Shown here in pieces: positions 1 through 7,921 of a stretch of DNA of 64,000 nucleotides (positions are counted from its first letter, which is position 1; every line of letters begins with the position of its first letter). The position numbers and the translations under genes were made by a program. Under the pieces are notes generated by a model that made no database searches, was not told the origin of the DNA, and worked only from the letters and a program-made list of their open reading frames with translations. This stretch comes from an uncultured Lachnospiraceae bacterium (GTDB lineage: Bacteria > Bacillota > Clostridia > Lachnospirales > Lachnospiraceae): positions 38,460-102,459 of the forward strand of contig CANRLR010000008.1 in the NCBI GenBank assembly GCA_947631505.1, written 5' to 3'.

Positions 1-13
1 ATCTGTCATACAT
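1..13 (-). CDS. First codons of a gene running off the left edge
   Basis: Only four codons (M-Y-D-R) lie inside the window. The start is suggested by a good ribosome binding site: GGGAGG on the minus strand seven bases before an ATG at 13-11. A second ATG two bases further in is out of frame with it and cannot be excluded. The gene follows the DUF2798-like gene on the same strand after about 110 bases in which I see nothing else. The product cannot be inferred. Confidence 0.35.
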
Positions 14-123
14 AATCCTGCCTCCCTATTCTTATTCTGTTCCCAATCATCATTGATTTACCGGGACTGCTTAAATATGTTCATGATAACATGAATCACT
101 TCACAGAACAAGCCTCTCTTTTC

Positions 124-705
124 TCACGATTCCTTGATTTCTACAGCAATTGTTTTTTGTGCCTTTGTTTCTTTATGAAACAATAACTTAAAAACAGTTC
201 TTACAAGTGGCTGTATAAAAAACAATTGTGTAAAAAATGCAAACGGGAAATTAAAACAGACTAGTTTTAACCAGTTAGCAAGTAACGTAAAAATGTTAAA
301 TCCGGCATAGTATGGATAATAGAACCATGCTGCCAAAAAGCTCATAGCCGGACACATAAGTGCTGCCGTGGCACAAATTATAGCACTCTCAAAATGCATG
401 GGATGAGCTGTTTTTGGATGAAACACTTTGCATGCCAGTTTAAAAGAACAGGGACTTCCCATCACACATTCCAGACCATAGGCAAAGCAAAACTCAATCA
501 GTATAACTGCCCATATCGGGAGAAAATGACCGAACATATACACACCTCCCTGCTTGTTAATGGCATGGATCACACTATCGCCCCCTGTTACTGCCATCAG
601 TGTACTTCCATTTACCACATAAAGACTGTAGAACACATAGGCATGTACGGTGACAATTACGGTCAAAAACGCAAAGACCATTCTTTGAAATTGATTCCTT
701 GGCAT
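124..705 (-). CDS. DUF2798-like four-helix membrane protein
   Basis: A 193-residue integral membrane protein of unknown function. The start is set by AAGGAGGAAG six to eight bases before the ATG at 705; a longer frame to 777 has no ribosome binding site. Four hydrophobic segments are visible (roughly residues 9-30, 57-78, 105-127, 145-168), arranged as two similar halves, and the N-terminus (MPRNQFQRMVFA) matches what I remember of DUF2798 proteins. No catalytic motif is visible. It is not closely linked to fbp: about 350 bases, apparently empty, lie between this start and the end of fbp. Family assignment is from memory and moderately sure; function is unknown. Confidence 0.7.
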   Translation of the reverse strand: MPRNQFQRMVFAFLTVIVTVHAYVFYSLYVVNGSTLMAVTGGDSVIHAINKQGGVYMFGHFLPIWAVILIEFCFAYGLECVMGSPCSFKLACKVFHPKTAHPMHFESAIICATAALMCPAMSFLAAWFYYPYYAGFNIFTLLANWLKLVCFNFPFAFFTQLFFIQPLVRTVFKLLFHKETKAQKTIAVEIKES

Positions 706-1053
706 AATAAATCTTCCTCCTTTTCTGACAAAATAATGCCAACTGCACATAAAAAAACACAAGTCCGCTGCACGCATCTAATTTATGCAATATCATACAT
801 AATTACCGTAATCAGATTTACGTGCCAAGCACAACTTGTGTCGTTTATGTTTCTTATATTTTTTATCTCTGAAAATATATCATAAAATCAGAATAAAAGT
901 CAAATATTTTTTATCTTTTTTGTCGAAGGCGGTCTGTTTGACTTTTGGCTTTGCATTTACGTCCATTCTTTCTTGGATGGTATTTCCAGTATCGGGGTTG
1001 CGAGAGGCTTTGGTGTCGGAGTTGACGGACTGACAGTCTTTTATTCCACTTCC

Positions 1054-2925
1054 CTATTCACTTCTCCGATACCATTGCATCAACATCTCCAAATCAGCAA
1101 TGGTATCCTGTATTCCTCTGCCAATGTCGGTATCCCGAACAAGAATGCGGCTCTTCTCCGTATCCACAATTTGGGATTCTGAATGGATATCCTTGTTTTC
1201 CCGTAATGCCTTATACACACTTTCAAAAGGATGATGTGCCTTAATGCGGATTCCATGCGAATTGTAGATAAGTGTATAACCTGCAATTCCGGTTTTCTCG
1301 TGATAATCCTTACAAAAACCGCCGTCAATCACCATCAATTTCCCGCCGGCACGGATTGGCTGCTCACCCTCCATTGTTTTCACCGGAGTGTGACCGTTAA
1401 TAATGTGAGAACCCTCCGAATACAAGCCGAACTCACGCAAAATCATATTACACGTACGCTCTTCATGGTAGAATTTATAATAGGGATTACTCTCCTCATG
1501 CCAAGTACGCTCATCATCTAAAAACATTCTCTCAAAGGTACGGATATTTCTTCCACAAAGCGGAGATTTTCTGCCGCTCCACAAAAACCACATAAAATCT
1601 ACCGCATCACCTGTTCGCTGAAAATATGCCCTTCGTGCCATTTTATCGGCATAATCCAAATACTGTTTTCCTTGATAGCTCGCACCGTCAAATACCATGC
1701 GGTCAAAATTCCCTGACGTATCCAGCGGAATGCATCCATGATACAAAAGATTCCCATTATAAATCCGGTACATACTTCCCTTTTCATAAAGAAAAGCAAT
1801 GTGCTTTTGCAGACGGGAACTATTAAGAAAGGCAGCTTTCCATTCCTCTACCACTCTTTTCTCCTCATCCGTAAGCTCATAAGGTCGTTCTGGATTCAAT
1901 GTTGGAAAATCAGCATCATTCAGTGGATAACGCTTCCCCTCCCATGTCACCATTGCAGTCTTTAAATCAATTTTATCCAAAAACAACCGGTCGTTCATCT
2001 CATATTCGGGATGACGCAGTAAAATCGCCCCCTCTAATTTCAACAAAATGACATCTAAAGCTTTCTTTGCTGCTTCCATCGGCTCCGAATTTTGATATGT
2101 CTTTTCTGCAAAAAGCGTCAGACCACGCAGACTGATACCATAACCGCTTTCCAAAACTTCTGTATTGTCATACCGCAAATTATTCCGAAGAACATTCGCG
2201 ATGCATGCCTCATTGCCACAGGCTGCTCCCATCCACAAAATATCATGGTTCCCCCACTCAATATCCAAGGAGTGATGCTCCATCAACAAATCCATAATAC
2301 GGTCTGCATAAGCTCCCCGATCAAAGATATCTCCCACAATATGAAGGTGGTCTACTGCCAGATGTTTAATCAGCTCTGCCAATGCCACAATAAATTCATC
2401 CGCATTATCAATTTCAATAATGGTATCTATAATCTTTTTGTGATAAAGAACTTGATTGTCGTCCTCATCCTTTTGCACATGAAGAAGCTCATCAATAATA
2501 TATTCAAAATCCTTTGGCAATGCTTTCCGCACCTTGGAACGGGTATACTTAGACGATAATAACTTCGCCATCTCAATTAACTGATTCAACGTCATACGAT
2601 ACCATTGTTCATTGATTTTGCCTTCTTCCCTCAGCATATGGAGTTTCTCGTTCGGATAATATATTAACGTACAGATTTCGCGGCATTCCTCTCCACTGAG
2701 AATCTCTCCAAAAAGCAATTTTACCTTTTCCCGGATAACACCAGAGCAATTGTTCAATATATGGCAAAATGCCTCATATTCTCCATGTATGTCACTCATA
2801 AAATGCTCCGTTCCCTTTGGTAAATTTAAAATAGCCCGTAAATTAATAATCTCCCGGCACACCGCCTGTACAGAAGGATACTTTTCTGCTAATAATTTTA
2901 AATATTTATCTGATTTCACTGGCAT
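1054..2925 (-). CDS. fbp: Fructose-1,6-bisphosphatase, class III (Firmicutes type)
   Basis: Hydrolyses fructose 1,6-bisphosphate to fructose 6-phosphate in gluconeogenesis, in the cytosol. The 623 residues fit the usual 620-670 of this class, which is unrelated to the classical enzyme and belongs to the calcineurin-like metallophosphatases. Metal-site motifs are visible: DIHGEYEAF at 45-53, then GDIFDRG and GNHDILW near residues 198-232, and INGHTPV in the C-terminal third. GGAGG lies seven bases before the ATG. A good promoter (2956-2984) lies just upstream. The gene appears monocistronic: nothing on its strand is close on either side. Confidence 0.97.
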   Translation of the reverse strand: MPVKSDKYLKLLAEKYPSVQAVCREIINLRAILNLPKGTEHFMSDIHGEYEAFCHILNNCSGVIREKVKLLFGEILSGEECREICTLIYYPNEKLHMLREEGKINEQWYRMTLNQLIEMAKLLSSKYTRSKVRKALPKDFEYIIDELLHVQKDEDDNQVLYHKKIIDTIIEIDNADEFIVALAELIKHLAVDHLHIVGDIFDRGAYADRIMDLLMEHHSLDIEWGNHDILWMGAACGNEACIANVLRNNLRYDNTEVLESGYGISLRGLTLFAEKTYQNSEPMEAAKKALDVILLKLEGAILLRHPEYEMNDRLFLDKIDLKTAMVTWEGKRYPLNDADFPTLNPERPYELTDEEKRVVEEWKAAFLNSSRLQKHIAFLYEKGSMYRIYNGNLLYHGCIPLDTSGNFDRMVFDGASYQGKQYLDYADKMARRAYFQRTGDAVDFMWFLWSGRKSPLCGRNIRTFERMFLDDERTWHEESNPYYKFYHEERTCNMILREFGLYSEGSHIINGHTPVKTMEGEQPIRAGGKLMVIDGGFCKDYHEKTGIAGYTLIYNSHGIRIKAHHPFESVYKALRENKDIHSESQIVDTEKSRILVRDTDIGRGIQDTIADLEMLMQWYRRSE

Positions 2926-2955
2926 GGTATCGCCTCCTTACATTCTAATATAAGT

Positions 2956-2984
2956 AGTATATCACAGCACGGCTGCTATTTCAA
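2956..2984 (-). promoter_or_regulatory. Predicted sigma-A promoter of fbp
   Basis: On the minus strand TTGAAA and TATACT are separated by 17 bases, and the -10 box carries the extended TGn motif. The -10 box ends about 30 bases before the fbp start codon, leaving a short leader containing the GGAGG site. Box match and spacing are seen; use in vivo is inferred. Confidence 0.6.
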
Positions 2985-3095
2985 AAAATATAATAACCAT
3001 CAAAAATTTTTTTCAAAAAATTGGAAAAATAATTTTTAAATCCGTGGCAATACTAGTATCAAGATAAACGAATGAACGACGGCAAAAACATTTCT

Positions 3096-3126
3096 AAAGG
3101 AATGTGGCTGCCTGTCACATTCCTTT
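3096..3126 (+). other. Perfect 11-bp hairpin in the leader of the spore-protein gene
   Basis: AAAGGAATGTG and CACATTCCTTT pair perfectly around a nine-base loop, 42 bases before the spore-protein start codon. No gene ends just upstream on the plus strand, so a simple terminator role would be odd unless transcription enters from further left. The short T-run at the end makes it terminator-like. A weak forespore-type promoter match (GAATG at 3070, CATTTCT at 3089) would place the hairpin at the very start of the transcript, where it could act as a stabilising 5' structure. Confidence 0.5.
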
Positions 3127-3167
3127 GTCTTCAATATAAATTACAAAATATACGGAGGTGAAATACA

Positions 3168-3368
3168 ATGGCAAGCAACAACACAACTAGAATGGAAGTA
3201 CCACAGGCGAAAGATGCTATGAACAGATTTAAGATGGAAGTAGCAAACGAACTTGGAGTAAACTTGAAATCCGGTTACAACGGTGACTTAACTTCTCGTG
3301 AAGCAGGATCTATCGGTGGTGAGATGGTTCGTCAGATGATCAAAAAACAGGAAGAGTCTATGAAATAA
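3168..3368 (+). CDS. Alpha/beta-type small acid-soluble spore protein
   Basis: A 66-residue protein that coats and protects spore DNA and is degraded on germination. Family hallmarks are the short length, the central segment around FKMEVANELGV, which contains the germination-protease cleavage region, and the second conserved block GDLTSREAGSIGG with a following MVRQMI helix. GGAGG lies nine bases before the ATG. The gene is monocistronic, ending in a strong hairpin terminator. Expression in the forespore under sigma-G is expected from the family; only a weak promoter match is visible. It shows that the organism makes or descends from spore formers. Confidence 0.95.
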   Translation: MASNNTTRMEVPQAKDAMNRFKMEVANELGVNLKSGYNGDLTSREAGSIGGEMVRQMIKKQEESMK

Positions 3369-3406
3369 TTGCCTGACAGCATCATAAACGCATCAGGAAA
3401 TGAAAA

Positions 3407-3449
3407 GAAAACCCCCATTAGGCAGAATTAACTGCTTAGTGGGGGTTTT
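3407..3449. terminator. Bidirectional terminator between the spore-protein gene and recU
   Basis: CCCCCATTAGGCAG (3412-3425) pairs with CTGCTTAGTGGGGG (3432-3445), with two G-T pairs, around a six-base loop. An A-run before and a T-run after the stem let it work in both directions. The two genes converge here. Confidence 0.9.
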
Positions 3450-3978
3450 AACGTCGGTTAATATCCATTTGAATCTGTTCTAAATAATGAAGAAATGTTC
3501 CCGAATAAGGAGAAATCTCATAGCACGAATCTAATTCCTGTAATTTGAAATGTTTCACTCCTCCGGCTTTCATTCTTTCCCAAAATTCATTCAGCTTATC
3601 AAAAGGCAAATACATATATCTATCTTTACTTTTAAAATATATGACTAAGAAAGCAATACCATCCTGTTCTTCAAATTCCTTCATAAATTGAATCTGGTGT
3701 TCATGAACGTTTGCCAGTGGGAAATTTTCCGTGGCACACTCCTTTGCATCAAAGCAGACCGGAATTCCCTGTACGACACCGATATAATCTACTGTACTTT
3801 TCTGGTCAAAATATGCCAGCGTAATATGTCTGGTAGACTGTTCAATTTTAATTGGCTTAATCGGTGTCGGCACTTTTTGAATGAGTGCCAGTTTTTGGCT
3901 GCGGTATTTTTCATTCGTAAGATTAATCATCTCTTCCAAAAAAGATCCGCGCAGTCCTCTGGAATTCCATGTTCCCAT
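3448..3978 (-). CDS. recU: Holliday junction resolvase RecU
   Basis: Resolves four-way DNA junctions during recombinational repair and chromosome segregation in Firmicutes. The 176 residues are slightly shorter than the Bacillus protein (about 200). The nuclease core is visible: STVDYIGV at 61-68 and CFDAKE at 75-80 give the acidic-acidic-lysine set of the PD-(D/E)xK fold, and the N-terminal NSRGLRGSFLEEMINLTNE segment is typical. AGGAGAG precedes the ATG by six bases. It is the last gene of a minus-strand run with a DJ-1 protein and a pseudouridine synthase upstream; the link looks positional rather than functional. Confidence 0.92.
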   Translation of the reverse strand: MGTWNSRGLRGSFLEEMINLTNEKYRSQKLALIQKVPTPIKPIKIEQSTRHITLAYFDQKSTVDYIGVVQGIPVCFDAKECATENFPLANVHEHQIQFMKEFEEQDGIAFLVIYFKSKDRYMYLPFDKLNEFWERMKAGGVKHFKLQELDSCYEISPYSGTFLHYLEQIQMDINRR

Positions 3979-3994
3979 TGGTTCTCTCCTGTAA

Positions 3995-4558
3995 CTATGC
4001 TAATTTTTGATAAATAATTGCTTCTTTAATTTCTTCTTCCTTTTCTTTGCTCTCTAACAATTCTAATAATTTAAAACCAAACTCCATTGCCGTCCCAAGT
4101 CCCCTGCTGGTAACAATATTCCCATCTACAACAACGGGTTCTCTTGATACATAAGCACCAGTCAGATTCACTTCATGGTCAGGAAAGCTGCAGGCATTTT
4201 TCCCTTGCAGCAATCCATACTTTCCAAGAACTCCCGGTGCTGCACAAATTGCCGCCACAAGCTTTCCGGCTTCATTCATGGCAAGAACTGTTTTTTTCAC
4301 CGCTTCACTCTCACCAAGATGAATCGTTCCCGGCATTCCACCTGGCAAAATAACGGCATCATACTGTTCGAAATCTACTTCTCCCATTGTTGCATCCATT
4401 TGAATCGTAACATTCTGAGCACTTGTCACTGTCTCCTCCTCCGTGATCGAGGTCATTGTCACCTCCACACCGCCACGTCGGAGAAGATCCACTACCATCA
4501 GTGCTTCTACCGTTTCAAATCCTTCTGCAAATAACATCACTGTCTTTTTCATTTTCAT
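3995..4558 (-). CDS. DJ-1/PfpI family protein (class I glutamine amidotransferase fold)
   Basis: A 187-residue cytosolic protein of the DJ-1/ThiJ/PfpI family. The nucleophile elbow is visible as AAICAAPG with the reactive cysteine at about residue 105, and the glutamate that tunes it lies in the N-terminal FAEGFE motif; ILPGGMPG is the conserved turn between them. Family members act as deglycases or chaperones, or have no known activity, so the substrate cannot be given. Two ATG codons compete: the one at 4558 sits six bases after AAGGA and is preferred, because the one at 4564 touches the binding site. It follows the pseudouridine synthase after 18 bases, so co-transcription is likely. Confidence 0.9.
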   Translation of the reverse strand: MKMKKTVMLFAEGFETVEALMVVDLLRRGGVEVTMTSITEEETVTSAQNVTIQMDATMGEVDFEQYDAVILPGGMPGTIHLGESEAVKKTVLAMNEAGKLVAAICAAPGVLGKYGLLQGKNACSFPDHEVNLTGAYVSREPVVVDGNIVTSRGLGTAMEFGFKLLELLESKEKEEEIKEAIIYQKLA

Positions 4559-4576
4559 TACCATTCCTTTCCGTCG

Positions 4577-5521
4577 TTAGTTATTAAAAAGCATTTTCTC
4601 AATTTTCATAAAATCGGATGGCGGCTGTGCCCGAAAAGTTCTGCCGCTTAATTGTTCCATCGGGTCATCCAGTCTGGGAAAAATAATTTCGTAAGCATGC
4701 AGCAGCTGTTTCCGCTGACCGCCTACCGGCTTGCCACCATACTTTATATCCCCTACAACCGGGTGTCCGATACTGCTTAAATGTCCGCGGATCTGATGCG
4801 TTTTTCCGGTTATTAATTTTACCTTTAAAAGTGTGTAACTTCCATTGTTTTTTAGAGGCTCGTAGTGGGTTTCAATCGGTACCCGGTTCAGACCGCCTGT
4901 TTCATAAATCTGAATCTGATTTTTCCTTTCATCCTTTTGCAAAAAACCCTTTAACTGTTCCGGTGTATCCATTACTCCCTCAACAATCGTAAGATAATAT
5001 TTTTCTATTGTCCGCTTCCTTAGAAGTTCTGACATGTTCTGCAATCCCTGCAAGCTTTTCCCAGCTATGACAAGACCGCTTGTATTTCGGTCAAGCCGAT
5101 TGCAGATACTGGGAGTGACCCTGTCTCCCGGCTTCCATTCCCCCTGTTGCTGCAAGTAACCAAGCAAATATTCTACAAGAGTAACATCCTCTTTTTTCGC
5201 TTTTTGCGACAACATCCCTGCCGGCTTATTCAAAATCAGCACATGCTCGTCCTCATATACAATATCCAGTTCAGCAGTGGGATAAGAAACCATCTGTGTT
5301 CTCTGACAGAATTTCACAATTGTATCCTCTGCCAGATAAAGAGTAATCACATCGGATTCCCGCAGCTTTTCACTTCCCTCTGCCCGTTTCCCATTTAACT
5401 TTATATTTTTTTTCCGCAGCATTTTATAAATGAAACTGGCCGGAGCCTCTTTCAGATATTTCTTCAAAAACTTATCCAGCCGTTGTCCGCTGTCACTTTT
5501 TTCTATCTGCAATTCCCTCAT
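4577..5521 (-). CDS. RluA-family RNA pseudouridine synthase with S4 domain
   Basis: Converts specific uridines of ribosomal RNA (RluC/RluD-like) to pseudouridine. The 314 residues carry an N-terminal S4 RNA-binding domain (about 5-65) and the catalytic domain with CNRLDRNTSGL, whose first aspartate is the catalytic residue, then the GKTHQIRGHL motif typical of the RluA class. The start is the ATG at 5521, seven bases after GAGGG; the frame extends to a GTG at 5545 without a binding site. Which RNA position is modified cannot be told from sequence alone. It heads the run leading to the DJ-1 protein and recU. Confidence 0.93.
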   Translation of the reverse strand: MRELQIEKSDSGQRLDKFLKKYLKEAPASFIYKMLRKKNIKLNGKRAEGSEKLRESDVITLYLAEDTIVKFCQRTQMVSYPTAELDIVYEDEHVLILNKPAGMLSQKAKKEDVTLVEYLLGYLQQQGEWKPGDRVTPSICNRLDRNTSGLVIAGKSLQGLQNMSELLRKRTIEKYYLTIVEGVMDTPEQLKGFLQKDERKNQIQIYETGGLNRVPIETHYEPLKNNGSYTLLKVKLITGKTHQIRGHLSSIGHPVVGDIKYGGKPVGGQRKQLLHAYEIIFPRLDDPMEQLSGRTFRAQPPSDFMKIEKMLFNN

Positions 5522-5569
5522 GATTTTTCCCTCTGATTGCTGCACCGGTTCTCTTTGATCGTTCCAAAA

Positions 5570-6124
5570 TTATACCGCTATCGAATGAAGATATTCGACA
5601 ATCTTCTCTTCCCTTGCCAATTCCGGTTCTTCCGCTTTCATTTTGGATAAATATTTTATCAGCTGTTCATCCATGTCAAACAGCTGCACTTTAAAATCCG
5701 GTGCCAGCTTGTGAATACTGTCCGGAAAATATTTTTTCAAATAGGATACATCCTGCTTAGAAGGTGCAATCACACCCAGTACATTCCCATTTTTTATTAC
5801 AACAAAATCCAAGTGCATTATTTTTTCTGTCGATGTAAATACATAATCCGTATATAAGACTGCCTCGCCCACTGCTTCTTTCATTTTATCAAAACGCTCT
5901 TTTTCCACACTTTTTCTTGGCATCATAACAATAAGTCCTACCATCCTTTTTGCTGCCGGAAGCACCATAAGTACCGCCACTACAGTAAAAACATTGGCCC
6001 GGGTATGAGTCAAAAAATAACCAATCAGAAAAATCCCTACCCCTATGGCAGCAAAAAACAAAAGCCATAAAACCGATACTTTTTTTTGATTCGCAATATA
6101 TCCCGGCCTGCATTTATCAATCAT
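5570..6124 (-). CDS. Unrecognised membrane protein with two N-terminal helices
   Basis: I do not recognise the family. The 184 residues begin with a basic stretch (residues 1-15), then two hydrophobic segments (about 17-38 and 43-65) joined by a short loop, followed by a soluble domain of about 115 residues ending in an alternating charged helix (EEPELAREEKIVEY). This suggests a two-pass membrane anchor with a cytosolic domain. GGAGG lies seven bases before the ATG. It sits between the M23 peptidase and the pseudouridine synthase, all on the minus strand, and may be transcribed with them. Confidence 0.75.
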   Translation of the reverse strand: MIDKCRPGYIANQKKVSVLWLLFFAAIGVGIFLIGYFLTHTRANVFTVVAVLMVLPAAKRMVGLIVMMPRKSVEKERFDKMKEAVGEAVLYTDYVFTSTEKIMHLDFVVIKNGNVLGVIAPSKQDVSYLKKYFPDSIHKLAPDFKVQLFDMDEQLIKYLSKMKAEEPELAREEKIVEYLHSIAV

Positions 6125-6186
6125 GGTAATCCCTCCATCCTGTCTTTCTCAAGTATATCCTACATAGGATTAAATTGCAAGAGCTC

Positions 6187-7050
6187 CTATTCCCATTTCA
6201 CTTTTCGCTTTTCCAGACCTTTCAGTACCTCATAAGGATTTACACTGATTTCCTGTTGTTTCACAGTAATATAAATTCCAAAGTGCAAATGCACATCAAA
6301 TTTCCCTGTCGTTCCTTCTTCTCCATAGCCGGAATCCCCCATATATCCAATAACATCTCCGGCTTTTACCTTTTTTCCCTCTTCGATTCCCTCTGCATAA
6401 CGTTCCAAATGGGCATAATAATAATATGCCCCGTGAGGAGCACGGACACCAAGCCGATATCCTCCCAAATTGAGCCACCCTTTTTTTTCTATTACACCAT
6501 CACTGACGCTGACTACCGGAAAATATCCTCTCTCTGGTGTCGTCGGCATCAAATCGGTTCCCTCATGATGCCGTTCTCCTCCATAATTTCTCTCACCTCC
6601 CCATGAATCCTCATAGGTTACCGACTGGCCGTTCTTCATATCCTCCGGAACAGGAAAAACCTTGCCATCACCAAGAACGGTCAAAAACATTTCCTCATAT
6701 TCTTTCGTCTGCAGGTCCGGCACCAATATTCCATACCACGAAAATGGGGTACACAAGGAATCGGATTCCTTTATGCTCCCATCGTAAAAGAGGAAACTCA
6801 CTGATAGGTTCCGGTAATCCTTTTCCCCCCATTCATAGGTATTCTCTAAATGTTTTCCCGCAATATGAAGCCTCCGAAAAGCAGTCAGATTTTCTTCCAG
6901 TGACGGCTCTTTATGAATCTCCATGACCGTTAATAAAAATCCTGTCATACATGGAACAAAAAAAATGAGAAAAAGAACAAATACCACACCGAGCCATTTT
7001 CGTTTTCCCTTATTTTGCTTTCTTTTATTTTTATAATGCCTATTTTTCAT
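6187..7050 (-). CDS. Membrane-anchored M23 family metallopeptidase
   Basis: A probable peptidoglycan endopeptidase. A very basic N-terminus (RHYKNKRKQNKGKRKW) is followed by one hydrophobic anchor (about 21-45), so the catalytic domain faces outside. The LytM-type zinc site is visible as HHEGTD near residue 162 and HLHFG near 255, with the usual GYMGDSG strand between. Length is 287 residues. The ATG at 7050 is 12 bases after GCAGGAGG; a TTG three bases earlier is possible. That binding site lies in the downstream arm of a hairpin that also looks like the murI terminator, so translation may depend on whether the hairpin forms. Confidence 0.9.
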   Translation of the reverse strand: MKNRHYKNKRKQNKGKRKWLGVVFVLFLIFFVPCMTGFLLTVMEIHKEPSLEENLTAFRRLHIAGKHLENTYEWGEKDYRNLSVSFLFYDGSIKESDSLCTPFSWYGILVPDLQTKEYEEMFLTVLGDGKVFPVPEDMKNGQSVTYEDSWGGERNYGGERHHEGTDLMPTTPERGYFPVVSVSDGVIEKKGWLNLGGYRLGVRAPHGAYYYYAHLERYAEGIEEGKKVKAGDVIGYMGDSGYGEEGTTGKFDVHLHFGIYITVKQQEISVNPYEVLKGLEKRKVKWE

Positions 7051-7058
7051 CAACGCAA

Positions 7059-7092
7059 AAATCCTCCTGCCGTAATATATGCAGGAGGATTT
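7059..7092 (-). terminator. murI terminator whose 3' arm is the ribosome binding site of the next gene
   Basis: AAATCCTCCTGC and GCAGGAGGATTT pair perfectly over 12 bases around a ten-base loop, and read on the minus strand the stem ends in a short T-run. The same GCAGGAGG serves the M23 peptidase start at 7050. The hairpin begins two bases after the murI stop codon, so one structure can both end transcription and hide the next binding site. Confidence 0.75.
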
Positions 7093-7094
7093 CC

Positions 7095-7898
7095 CTAATA
7101 TGCCTCAATATCAATGACTGTAGTTTCGTCCACATGGCACGGCAGAACAGAATCAGCAAAAGAAATGAACTTATCCACACCATCACTGACATAATAATGA
7201 TACTTTGCCTTTGACGACGCAGGTGCAAGGAGATTTTTCTCCCTGAGCATTTCTTTTAGTGATTTTGCCGTTTCATAAGCAGGATTCACAAGCTTCACCG
7301 CTTCCCCCATCTCTCTTCCGATAACCCCCCGGAGAAGCGGATAATGGGTACATCCAAGAACTAGAGCATCAATCTCATATTCTTTCATATCATGAAGATA
7401 TCGTCCCACAATATCCTCTGTAATACGGTCTTCAATCAATCCCTCTTCTACCAATGGAACAAAAAGCGGACACGCTTTACTTACGACCGTTATTTCAGGA
7501 TTGATTTTATGAAGATATTCTTCATAAATACCACTTTTAACGGTGCTTTCTGTACCAAGAACGCCAATCTTGTTATTTTTGGTAGAATCTGCTGCCATTT
7601 TCGCTCCAGGCTGAACCACATCAATCACCGGAATATCTACCAGTTCTTCCAGTTCCTCCCGAGCCAGCGCACTGGCAGTATTGCAGGCAATCACAATTGC
7701 TTTTACATTTTGTGTCATCAAAAAATTCACAATCTGCTTACTGTATTTGCAAACCGTCTTTTTGGATTTGCTCCCATAGGGCACTCTGGCCGTATCGCCA
7801 AAATAAACTAAGCTTTCATTTGGAAGCTGACGCATTATCTCCTTTGCCACTGTCAAGCCACCGACGCCGGAATCAAAAACTCCTATTGGTGCGTTCAT
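7095..7898 (-). CDS. murI: Glutamate racemase
   Basis: Interconverts L- and D-glutamate to supply D-Glu for peptidoglycan, in the cytosol. The 267 residues match the family, with the two catalytic cysteines in ACNTASA (Cys72) and GCTHYPLL (about 185) and the N-terminal FDSGVGGLT and YFGDTARVPYG motifs. GAGGTGG precedes the ATG closely. It lies 23 bases after the RND transporter and is probably co-transcribed with it; the following hairpin marks the end of that unit. Confidence 0.96.
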   Translation of the reverse strand: MNAPIGVFDSGVGGLTVAKEIMRQLPNESLVYFGDTARVPYGSKSKKTVCKYSKQIVNFLMTQNVKAIVIACNTASALAREELEELVDIPVIDVVQPGAKMAADSTKNNKIGVLGTESTVKSGIYEEYLHKINPEITVVSKACPLFVPLVEEGLIEDRITEDIVGRYLHDMKEYEIDALVLGCTHYPLLRGVIGREMGEAVKLVNPAYETAKSLKEMLREKNLLAPASSKAKYHYYVSDGVDKFISFADSVLPCHVDETTVIDIEAY

Positions 7899-7921
7899 TT
7901 TCCACCTCTTTCCATTATTCT

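Noticed and set aside
394..885. 163-codon plus-strand frame opposite the DUF2798-like gene
   Set aside because: It overlaps the well-supported minus-strand gene almost completely and has no ribosome binding site.
836..1033. Plus-strand open frame between the DUF2798-like gene and fbp
   Set aside because: No ribosome binding site, a composition unlike coding DNA, and no family resemblance.
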